This document shows positions 34,601 to 46,600 of a stretch of DNA of 64,000 nt, piece by piece. The position numbers and the translations under genes were made by a program. This DNA is from Owenia fusiformis. Its lineage: Eukaryota > Annelida > Polychaeta > Sabellida > Oweniidae. The notes beneath the pieces were generated by a model. The model searched no databases. It saw only the letters and a list, made by a program, of their open reading frames with translations, and was not told where the DNA came from. The DNA is taken from positions 2,852,001 to 2,916,000 of the forward strand of contig CAIIXF020000001.1 in NCBI GenBank assembly GCA_903813345.2, given 5' to 3'. Position 1 is the first letter of the stretch; each line of letters starts with the position of its first letter.

Positions 34601-37600
34601 CAAGTGAGGATGATTGCTATGCATCGGTGTGAATTATCGCTTTAAAGGATAAGTGTGACCTCTTAAAGTTAGTTTTGAATAAATTCACGATATTTTAAAC
34701 AAAAAGTCCTTCAAAAATAATTTTGAAATTAATAAAAAGTTTCACATTTCACGCTTTGATAACATTGGATAAGACAAAAATATAAGCCAAAGTGGTTTAA
34801 ACTTTATATGGGGCCTTTAACTGATTAATACAATTTTACACCCATTGGAAGGACTGTACTTACCCTTTGCATTCGTTTGACTTCACTTCTTAAAAGAGAG
34901 CTTCTTCGTCTTCAGTAGTTTAACTAGACTCTGCACGCAGGGTAGACTGTACTGTGACAAGTTGGACAGAGTTGTATCAATCATACATGTAACTGCATGT
35001 CCAGTGGAAAATAACCAACTCTGATCATACAAAAGGTTCGAATTTGAATTGTCATGCACATGATAGTGGTCAGATAGTGATCTAAAATCCATAGCCCAAA
35101 CGGGTACAAAATTGGACGGTGTTTACTACTATAATGAGATCAAGTGATCCTTACGATTATAGTGAGTTCCATTGCAGTTCGAAACTGAGGTACAAATCAT
35201 AGACAAGGATAGCAAAACAAGATCGCTGAATAAAATAAATGATAGTCTATAGAAGGCTTTTATTTTCCCCCAAAACTTAGACAATATTTGACTTCTAACA
35301 AACGGCGAATTATCGAAAACAAACGGCGATTTCGGACACTCGCCCCCTGCTATTGAAAGCCCAGGTTTAGTACTAAATGAGTACTCGTATGATGAGTGAT
35401 AAAATAGCGCTAATTTCATTGATTTTTCATCGCTCAATGAGCGCTCATATTATGAGTACTAATTTATTGCACATGTTTCACGAGTGATAGATTAGTACTC
35501 ACAAATTAAAATGTTGATAACTTTTTTTTAATTGATGAAGTAAAATATACAATACGTAATAAATTACATATTAATTATACGAAAACATGGATAAATATAT
35601 CATTAAACTTTTCCAAAAATTCCCATTCCTGTAGCTATTTCATGTAACAGGTTGAAGCTAGGAAACAAAATGACAGACACCATATTGTTCTATTCTTGAG
35701 AAAAGTGCATATATATATACACTGCTTTGTTACCTGGTATAAGTGAAAGATGAGGTAAGAGTATTAAATGGGAAATTACTAAAATTACATGGTAAGTGTG
35801 TTCTATGTGTTACAATTCTCCTTTTCGCGGTTCGTTCTTTGAATCAGAACGTTCGCAAATATGCACTGAAAAAGCACTCAAAAAGGACAAAATTTGATTG
35901 GTCAATATTTTCCCACTATGCATTTCGCGTAGCTATTTGCGTGACACGAAAGTTCTAAATCAAACTAATTACTCAATTTTGTTTTTACACCCGCACGCTA
36001 AATAAAACAATGACACCATCGTAAGTATTCTTCTTTGTCATTGCTTTGATAGTCAGTATACCAAGTTTAATCAATAAAAGATTGTACAATGGACAACAAA
36101 ATTCGGAAACGAGTACTATAGATTTGCTTTCGGACCACTGAACAGATTGACCTAGATAATAGCGACGCCTCTTCTTTGGTCTACTGCTCAGTTGTTTGTG
36201 GGTTTCCAACGTAACTCTATAATGTAATTTGAAGATGAATACTTTTATTCAGTTGTTGCATCGATGTCACAGTTTGTAGTGCGGTAAGATTGGCATGAAA
36301 GTATTGAAAGTCGAATGGAATTGTTTTTTCCAATATGGCGACTAGTCTACTGATCACGTGACCTTCTCTTCCGGAATATTTTCTCACTTTTCAATCATCG
36401 TTTTCACCACGCTATGAATTAATACTATGAAAAAAATAGCTGTTATATTAAGATTAATGAGAGATCAATTGTTTCTAATAATTTTTTCCGAACTCTAGTA
36501 CGGGAATATGAACGAATATATCGTTTGAAAAATAGGTGTGAAAATCCCCATGTTAAACCTATGAAGGAAAATAAGGAAGTATAAATTTGTTCCTCCGCGA
36601 ACTGTATCATGGGAAATATTTTGCCCTTATAAGGAAAGATTTTCGTGTCTTCTCTTTTGAAGAGGGAACAACGATTTCAAGAATTATAAGCTGATATATA
36701 ATAAAATTGAAGGTAGCATGTGAATTGTATCCCAGCTAGAATGATACCTACCGAGTGCTTATTATTTAGATAATGAACAATATTTTAGTGCTAAATGAGC
36801 AATTTTTTAGTACTAAAAGAGCGCTCAAGTAGCACTAGATCATCACTTAGAATATTGTTACTAAAATGGTACTAAAATGAACACTTATTTTTCACAAAAT
36901 TAGTGCTAAAATAGCACTCAAGTAGTAATAATTTAGCACTCTGGCAAAAGTGCACTCATGAGTACTCATGCCACGAGTGCTAATTTAGTACTAATTTTGT
37001 ACTAATTTAGCACTCAGCATATCTCCCTGTGTAAGGCCCCATGTCTGCTAGTTAATCCAGTGTGTACATTACATATACATAATAATGTATTTTGTTTATC
37101 ACCAATGTAGTTGAGCAATACCTCTTGGGTATGTCCCATATATATATATGGTTGTAATTAATGCATATCATTATGAAAGGCAGACCCAGGAACCCCTCCT
37201 TGAATGAGCCTTGTGTTACTTTATGTGCACTTATACATAGACATACAACAGGCCTGTCAACTTGGGGACACCTAACATGAGTGACTTGCAAATGTTGAAC
37301 ACCTTTGGGCAAATTTTGGACACCTTGGTCCAAATCTGGTAGGTACGAAAATTTTCAATTAACATGCGTGACACATACGGGATTCGCGTGACAAATCCGA
37401 ACAAATTGCGTTCGGTTTTTTCCGACGTTCGTATTTTTACCGTATCGTCAACATATTTTGAAAAATTTTCTACAGCAATATTTTTGCGTGACAATTACCA
37501 GGTAAAATGCGTATTTGCGTGACATTTTCTGTCACGCAAAAAAAACTGGCGTGACTTCAAATTCTTCAGCAAATGCGTGACAAATACGCAAATTGCGGGA

Positions 37601-40600
37601 CAGTTGACAGGCCTGATACAAGTACGCACCACAGCCTTCTATACAAGTTGTGGACCACTCAGTAAAACACCCTGAAGTACTTAACGCAAACAAGCAAATT
37701 AAGTCTTGCCTGAAACGGGAATCAAATCTGGTACTTGCGCTACTGCTGAGCTATTTAGGTGGACTTTAATATGATTTGAATTTTAGCAAATATGTATATA
37801 TACAGTATATGTAAATGGATATTCCTTGTAAGTCCATTTTTCTCTTGAAATGTTAACTGTTGCCATTTCTACACTATCCATATTTAGAAAAACATGGGAA
37901 AATGTTAAGAAATTGTTCTTTACAGATTTCACACAGAAAGTGATGTCATTGTGATACGTCAGTGTACTTACTGCCCATCTGCACATTAGGCAAGATTTTC
38001 AATATTTATTTCACACTTGTTTCAGCATCCAAGGACATCAAAATATCAAAGTTTTCTCGAGATCCACCTAAAGATGAAAGTTTCGGGGATGATTTAAAGC
38101 TTACATACATCAAAGATGGATCTGTTTTCACGACTGAAGGGGCTACCCTCAAGTAGGTATAATAAGTGCTATGTTACGTGTTTTTGAAATGTTAGAATCA
38201 CACTTTTTGGTGAATCGTACCTTCAGATTGATCAATGAATGGTTTCATAATGAGGTACATTAAGCACATATGATATTAGACAATGAGTCTCCATCTTTAA
38301 GTCACATATTACACATATCTTATTACACAATGAGCCTCCATCTTTAAGTCACATACTTGATAGAGTATTACGCAATGAGTCTCCATCTTTAAGTCACATA
38401 TTACAAATATCTTATTACACAATGAGTCTCCATCTTTAAGTCACATACTTGATAGAGTATTACGCAATGAGTCTCCATCTTTAAGTCACATATTACAAAT
38501 ATCTTATTATCCCATCGAACGAAGTTCGGAGGGATATAGGGAACGCCTCCGTCCGTACGTCCGTCCGTCCGTCCGTCCGTCCGTCCGTACGTACGTACGT
38601 CCGTCCGTCCGTCCGTACGTACGTCTGTCCATCCGTCCGTCCGTCCGGGCAATAACTCAAATACCGTTGGCCCGATTTTGTTCATATTTTGTACACATAT
38701 ACCCTATGGAGGTAGAAGTTCTGCTTGAAAGCCGATTTTCAAAATGGCCGCTCATTTCAAAATGGCGGCCATTTTAGTGCCGATTTTACAGTAATTTAGG
38801 TGCAATATGTAAAACTGTAATAGCAATATGTTTTAAATGTAAAAAAATTATAAAGGACATTAATAATGCTACAAATGTAGATATTAAAGAAGCACATGGC
38901 AGCCATCTTGAAAAATGGCGGCCTTTTCTCGTCATTTTACGATTTTTGCTGTAACTCAAAAAATAGTGGAGCGATTTTGTTCATATTTGGTATGTGAATA
39001 CTATAAGCATTGCACACTGTCTAAAGACACCTTTGGTAGAAGGCGGCCATTTTGAAAAATGGCCGCCATTTTAACGTATTTTACTATAACTCAAAAAGTA
39101 GTGGAGCGATTTTGTTCATATTTGGTATGTGAATACTATAAGCATGGCACACTGTCCTATGACACTTTTGGTAGAAGGCGGCCATTTTGAAAAATGGCCG
39201 CCATTTTAACATATTTTACTATAATTTGAAAAGTAGTAGAGCGATTTTGTTCATATTTGGTATGTGAATACTATAAGCTTGGCACACTGTCCTATGACAC
39301 TTTTGGTAGGAGGCGGCCATTTTGAAAACAATTTTTGAAAAATGGCCGCCATTTTAACGTATTTCACTATAACTCGAAAAGTAGTGTAGCTATTTTGTTC
39401 ATATTTGGTATGTGAATACTATAAGCGTGGCACATGCCAGCCATTTCTGTTCGATGGGATTCGCTACGCTTTGGCGTTGCCGTTGTTCTGGTTACACAAT
39501 GAGTCTCCATCTTTAAGTCACATATTACAAATATCTTATTACACAATGAGCCTCCATCTTTAAGTCACATACTTGATAGAGTATTACGCAATGAGTCTCC
39601 ATCTTTAAGTCACATATTACAAATATCTTATTACACAATGAGTCTCCATCTTTAAGTCACATATTACAAATATCTTATTACACAATGAGCCTCCATCTTT
39701 AAGTCACATACTTGATAGAGTATTACGCAATGAGTCTCCATCTTTAAGTCACATATTACAAATATCTTATTACACAATGAGCCTCCATCTTTAAGTCACA
39801 TACTAGATATGGTATTACACAATGAGTCTCCATCTTTAAGCTCATTTACAATACATGTTATATTTCAGGGCAGTGTATACCCCAGGCCATACTGACGATC
39901 ATATGTCATTGTACTTAGAGGAGGAAAACGCAGTCTTCAGTGGAGACACAGTCCTTGGGGAAGGAACAGCAGTAAAATTTTTTTATTATTTTTATGAATT
40001 TTGTAAGAGCTCTGATCATTTGTCGGAATCGTCGATTGGCGATCCAAATGTCACTTCGACATCGACATCGACATAAGCGTCCAAGGTCGACATAGAACGA
40101 CATAGAAATAATACGATGATAAACAAAGAACATACCTTAATTTCCCAACATACTTTTATCACTCTTGTTGAGATAATGGTTGCATTATCTAACAGAATTT
40201 ACAGCGAATTTAAATATTGTTTTTTCCCCCATTTTTATATTCTCGTTTCACATCTCGTCTCGTTTTCGATCTCGAGAAGTCGTCTGTAGGTCGATGTCAT
40301 TCTGATCGTCACGATAAGTCATTTTATTCAATTTCGTTGATATTCTTACAAAGTTTTAACTAGAATTGCAATCCGTGTTAAAGATTACTCCCCAGAGATA
40401 TTTTATTTCGAAACTTCAAACACAACTAAGGCCTTGCATGGCTACTGGGCTATTCGAAGTGCTGCAACGGGACAAGCCGGATCCACCGGAAGTGTAAGTA
40501 GCAGAACAATAACAATGGAGGTTCGTTTGTTTATTTACTTCTCGATCTCTAACATACATACGTATATGCTAGGGCTGTGCCGGAACCGGTTCGGACGGTT

Positions 40601-43600
40601 CGGAATCGGAACCGGAACTTGGTCTCACGGAATCGGAACTTTCGGAACCCCTTTTGGTTCACAAATGAAAATAATTATGTATGAGTGAGTTCGACGGCGA
40701 TCATGACGATATCGTCGTCCAAGTTTGTCAGGTTAACACTTACCTTTCCTGTCAAGCAAGTTTGAATGTTTTTACGAAAGAAATAGACTCTAAAATCTGT
40801 AAAAAGAGAGAAAATTCGATCTTTTTTCTACTTGTTTTCACTTCCGGCTGCTCTGACCATAATGCGCATGCGTAATTGAAAAAGTTTATTTTCATTTATC
40901 TATGAGTATTTTCGCCCCGTCGATTCCTACTTCCAATGAAATCCGAAGGTCAAAGTTCGTAAAACAAAACTTGATTTCTGTTGATTTCTCCGCTATTTAT
41001 TTTGTTTATGCGAGTAATACACATGCAAATTGGATGTAGTTTGAAGGAAAACATCACTGGAGGAACAATGGTCACGGATATTAACGATTCAAAGCAAGTA
41101 CTAAGGTAAGGGTCCGATATTGTTCCGAAACCCTTCGGAACATGATATTAAAATTCCGAATTCCGGTATTTTAACAAAAGTCCGCGGTTCGGACCGATTC
41201 CGGTCGAATGGCACGGCCCTAGTATATGCATATTAATCTATAATTTTTTTATATTTTATATTTTCTATATTTTTGTCAGAGGGATTAGCCAAAAAAACAA
41301 AAGAAGCTGAAATTATTCCATGCAGTTGTTCAGATCACTGTGCTGTAATGGTTGAATGGAATGATACTGAGATAAAACGTGGTAAAGGTCATTGGAAATT
41401 CAACAATAGTCATTTAAAAGATATTAATTTTGTAAATAAGATAAACAGTGTAATTCAAGAAACTATAGCAGAATATGTTAATATTGTCAACCCACAGGTA
41501 TTATGGGATACATGCAAATGCATTATAAAACAGACATGTATTGAATTTGGAAAAAAAGAAGCACATGAAAAACAAAAATCTTTAAAAGCATTAGAAGATA
41601 GTCTTAAAGAAGCTCAAGAGATTTTATTTGAAAATGTAAATGAAGAAAATCAAAAGAATGTATTGAATTTGAAATTAAAACATGAAATCTTAACACAAAA
41701 TAGAACCAAAGGTGCACAAATTAGGTCGAGAGAAAAGTGGATAGAAGAGGGGGAGAGAAATACAAAATATTTTTTAGGATTAGAAAAACACAGGGCAAAA
41801 ATGAAATCTATTGAAATTTTACAAGATGATAATGGGGTTAATACAAACAATATGGATGAGGTAATGAACACGCTATATGTATATTATCAAAATCTATACA
41901 AAGAAAACCATGACATCAAATATACTTTAGAAAACTTCCTAGATGATGTTCAAACACCCAAATTATCAGAGAATGAAAATAGACACATAGAAGGATTAAT
42001 AACTGAGTCAGAATGTTATATAGCAATTAAAAAAATGAAGTGTAATACGAGTCCTGGAATAGATGGGTTAACACCTGAGTTTTATAAGGTATTTTGGTCT
42101 AAAGTGAAAGTATTAATGGTTAATTCATTCAACTATGCATTTCAGTCAGGTAGATTATCTAATAGTCAGAGGAAAGGAATAATATCATTATTACTAAAGG
42201 GTAAAGAACTCCCTAGATATAAACTTAAGACTTATAGGCCTTTATCATTAACATGTGTTGATTATAGGATAGGAGCAGCTGTCCTAGCAGCAAGAATCCA
42301 AAAAGTTATTAAAAATTTGGTTAATTCTGATCGAAACTCATATATGAAAGAAAGAGGAATACACTTAAATCTTAGAGTAATTGATGATATTTTGAATTTT
42401 GTGAATGATAATAACAGTCAAGGGATTATGATAACATTAGATTATTCCCGTGCGTTTGATTCAATTTCTAAAAAATTTGTGTTTGACATGATGAAACATT
42501 TTAATTTTGGAGAAGATATGATAACTTGGATCAAAGTATTCAATGCTGATAATTTATCTTGTGTCACAAACAATGGGTTGTACACAAAATGGTTCCCTTT
42601 AAATCAAGGATTACGGCAGGGTTGCCCCCTCAGTAGTTTGTGCTTCATTCTAGCTACTGAAATATTTGCGTGTAAAGTTAGGCAAAATAAAGATATAAAA
42701 GGTATAAAAATATCAAATGAATGTGAAGTGAAATTATCAAGTTATGCTGATGATGTATCATGTTTTGTTAGAGATATAAATTCAGCTCAACTATTATTTC
42801 GAGAATCAGACCACTTTTATCTTACAACAGGTTTAAAATTAAATAAAGAAAAAACAAATGCAATGTGGATTGGCTCAAATAAAAACAACATTGAAATGCC
42901 ATTAAACATAACATGGCAAATAGGGGAAAATGCAAAAGTGAAAATTCTAGGAGTTTGGTTTTCAAATCAATGTTCAGCTGCACAGATTGAGGAGAACTGG
43001 TTACCAAAAATAATTAAAATGGAAACGTTGATAAAAAATTGGAGTAAACGTAATCTCACATTGAAGGGTAAAATTACTCTTGCAAAAAGTTTAATAGCCT
43101 CACAAGTGACATCACTTTTAATGTCATTCAAAGCTCCAGATAAATATTTGGAAAGAATAAATAGTATCTTACATAAATTTATTTGGGGGAGTGAAAAAGG
43201 AAAAAATGACATGGGTTAAGAGAATTGTTGCAATTGAAAATTCAAATTCAAAATGGAAAGAAATAGCGCTACATTACTTAAACAAATTGGGGCATGGCGA
43301 AGATATTTTTAAATATAATACAAATGAGCGAAACCTTAAATCAAAAATAAAGTTAAAAGAAATTCCAGTTTTCTATGAATATTTAGTTAGTATTTGGCTT
43401 AAATATCAACATGTTAACAAGGAGAGACCTGTTAAAAATTCTGAAATTCTATGGAATAATGAGAAAATACAATACAGGAAAAATAACATATATTTTTGTG
43501 AATGGAAAAGAAAAGGAATTAAAATGGTAAAAGATGTATTAAATGAAAATAACACAATAAAAAATTATGAAGAAATTGTAGCGATAACTGGTGCAAGTCC

Positions 43601-46600
43601 AAGTAGACTTTTAGAATACAACATTGTAAGAACAGCTTTATCTAATATTATCATCATAAATGGATGTGATAATGACTCTAAATTTTTATACAAAAACATA
43701 AATGTTCAAAATTCAAAATCAAAAGATTTTTATCAATATATATTAAGTCTTAATCAATCAATTCCAAATTGTGAAGAAAAATGGAAAGGTTATTATCCAA
43801 CAATAAATTGGAAAGAGATTTGGAGTCGAATAAAAGCCTTAAAAGAACCAAGATTAAAAACGCTACAATATAAACTTCTACATAGAATTTATCCTACGAA
43901 TATACTTTTAGAAAAAATAAAAATATCAAATTCACCAAACTGTAAATATTGTAATCACATGCTAGACACATATGAACATTTCTTTATACAATGTCCAAAG
44001 ATTAGAGAAATATGGAATGAAGTAGAGAATCTAGTTTTGAAGAAATATTTTTATTACCCTAGATTGAATGTGACTGATAAGTTATTTGGAATCAAATTAA
44101 AATCCAGATCGGAGGAAGTATATATAAATAGCCTAATTGTCATAGCTAAGGTTTGTGTGAGTAAATATAAATATGGAAATTATCCAAATATTTTATGTTT
44201 GTTCAGAAGTGAAATAGCAATTAGGAAATTGTAAAGAAAATATTACTATATATTGTTGTTGTAGTAAAATATAATGTACTGTACTGTAATCTGTAATATG
44301 TTTATGTAGAAGCAATAAAAAAAAAAAAAAAAAAAAAAAAAATCTATAATATCAATATACAGTACATGCGAGGGGTCGGGATAGACAGTGTATGCTCATT
44401 TTTTACCGGAAGTAAAATCTAAGTTAACTATTTTTGATTTTTTCTTTCAGTCGATACTGTCGTCGACCTTGGGCTTCGACATGTCAACATCAGATTCCAT
44501 TTCGACCAGAGCTCTAAATTTTGTTTACCCCATAGATAATTAACCTCTTGGCATCAAATGGCAAGCTTTAAAAAGAGTATAAGTAAACTTGTTGAAACAT
44601 GAGTGTTGAATCTCATTGGAACAAATTCAGAAAGAAAAGTTCAGATTCATTTTTATTATATTCTCTTTCTATTTTTAAACTAGACAAACATGTATGCTTA
44701 TAGGAAGAATTGATTGAAGGCTGTGATCTCCCATGATGCCCCAAATTTAATTATATCTTTTGTATGTATTTTGTCTCATAACTGTGAAAACCAGATTAAC
44801 TCGACAACATGAAGGCTCTAAATGTCAAAGGTATTATTAATCTTACATTTTAAGATTCAGTCAGTCCCTTAATATTACAGGTGTTTGAAGATCTATTTGA
44901 CTACATGAAGTCCCTTGATAAGATTCTCCAGCTGAAGCCAAGTGTGATATACCCTTCACATGGGCGTGTGGTGGACAACCCAATAGAACACGTGCAAGCG
45001 TATATAGATCATAGGAACATGAGAGAGAGACAGATTCTGGAGACACTTTCTGCGCACAGTGGCAAGGCAATGTCAGCAATGGACCTGGTGAAGATCATTT
45101 ATAAGGTTTGTATGGTGGAGACATCTTTTAAATATCAGCTCCTTTGATAACTGCAATATTATTTTGCATGGATGTCCCATGCATAAAAATGGGTGATGAT
45201 AGCTTATCAGTTTCTATCAGACTTTTTCAAAGTGCTTTATTGCTGTCGTTTTATGCTGATTGGTGTTCTTGTGTTGGTGTTTTTCATTTAAAAATTGGTT
45301 TTTGAAGGAAAATTTGTGATTATGTTTAAAATGAGGTGCCAAAAGCATCCATTTATATTGTATTCAGTGCATGTATTTTCAGGATGTTCCTCCACACTTA
45401 CACATTGCTGCAGCAGGGAATGTCACGCATCACTTAACCAAACTCTTGAAGGAGGGAACAATAGGTAAAAATACTTCCATCCTAGTTCAATTGGCAGTTT
45501 GTCTGAGAGAATAATGCATTGAAATGCTCTTGTAAAGTTCAGTTATTTGTTACAAATAGGTCAACTTGACCTGTTTATTTGTCACATGTATACTTTTGTA
45601 TTAATTTAATCAAAACAAATTGAAATTTTGAACTTTTTTCTTCTCAAACTTCTATTCTGAATTCAAGCCATTCAAGATTAGGTCATCAAGCTAGATTTAA
45701 CTTTCTCTCTGATACAGCTCCAGATTTGATTGACAGGTCTATTTTTGCACCTTCCATATTTGGGTGTAATGTATGTGCTGTATTATAACTTCAAGGTCAG
45801 ACTGATCTGGTCACCCTCTAATGCAATTTTAAAACAGAATTTGGACTGAATTTGATCGATTGTCCATCTATTTTTCTCAGTTGTCACTTATTTATAGAAA
45901 AATTGTTCTTTCAAAACATTTTTGGATTTCTATTTTTAACTTAATTGAGAAGTTTAAAGATGTTAATTTAAGAGCAAAAAAGGCTCCAAAACTTAATGAA
46001 ATATGTAGTTTGGATGTTCATTTGTGTCTGTGGATTATATTTTATACCACACACACTTTATAAATACCTGAAATTTGCAATAAAAGTGCCCAAAAATTGT
46101 TGTTTCGAAATTCCCCATTTTTCCTGTATCGCGCTAGTCACGTGACCATTACGCGTAGCAGGCAATGTACAGATATTACAGTACATATAATATGTTCAAT
46201 ATGTCAAACATCAGCGATTCTGATTCCCGGGTTCTGGGAAATGGCTATATAAATCGGCGAGAGGGTGTAATTTGAATGAAGACAATTTAAGGAGGGGAAA
46301 TGTGTGCAAGTATGGCAGTAAGAGAGCAGATATGGGGACTTTAGACAAGAACTATGACGGAGAATCAACTAAAAATGTGAGTTCTGGAATGAAGACCTGT
46401 TGCCATTGACTGAAGATTCCAGCGATCCTATTATCATACTCAGTTTGAATCTAGACGCGGAAAACAGATTATGAAAACAGGTTTTCTGCCAAGTTATCAA
46501 ATTTAGAAAATATGGATCTTGTTTTTGAGTGGCTTAACAAGCATTTAGATACAAGACTTGGCACTATCTCTTGTCAAATACATGCACTGGACTTGCAGTA

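Larger units (their letters stand above)
41245..44340 (+). mobile_element. 5'-truncated L1/Tx1-type LINE with poly(A) tail
   Basis: The insertion is flanked by aatctataat at 41235-41244 and 44341-44350 (10 bp). It ends with AATAAA and a pure A run (44317-44340), typical of target-primed insertion. Coding starts within the last part of an APE-type endonuclease (S-D-H motif) and continues through reverse transcriptase to a zinc-knuckle-like C-terminus. The 5' end is missing. It landed 15 bases past the right duplication of the hAT-like MITE. Confidence 0.93.
40005..44516. mobile_element. Outer transposon in LACTB2 intron 4, 8-bp target duplication, host of two nested insertions
   Basis: Left end aagagctctgatc and right end gaccagagctcta are inverted (one terminal mismatch). 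The flanks aattttgt at 39997-40004 and 44517-44524 are an exact 8-bp duplication. Terminal bases (TAGAG at the intact end) fit hAT. Subterminal 'ccaaggtcgac' occurs in both orientations (about 40080 and 44463). Without the nested hAT-like MITE and LINE the element would be about 750 bp. Confidence 0.88.

Noticed and set aside
38401-38685. Open frame with RTDGRTD repeats
   Set aside because: It is a translation of the cgtc/cgta tetranucleotide tract inside a mobile element.
41273-44234. A functional autonomous LINE
   Set aside because: The element lacks its 5' part (most of the endonuclease and any ORF1) and has a frameshift at about 43200.
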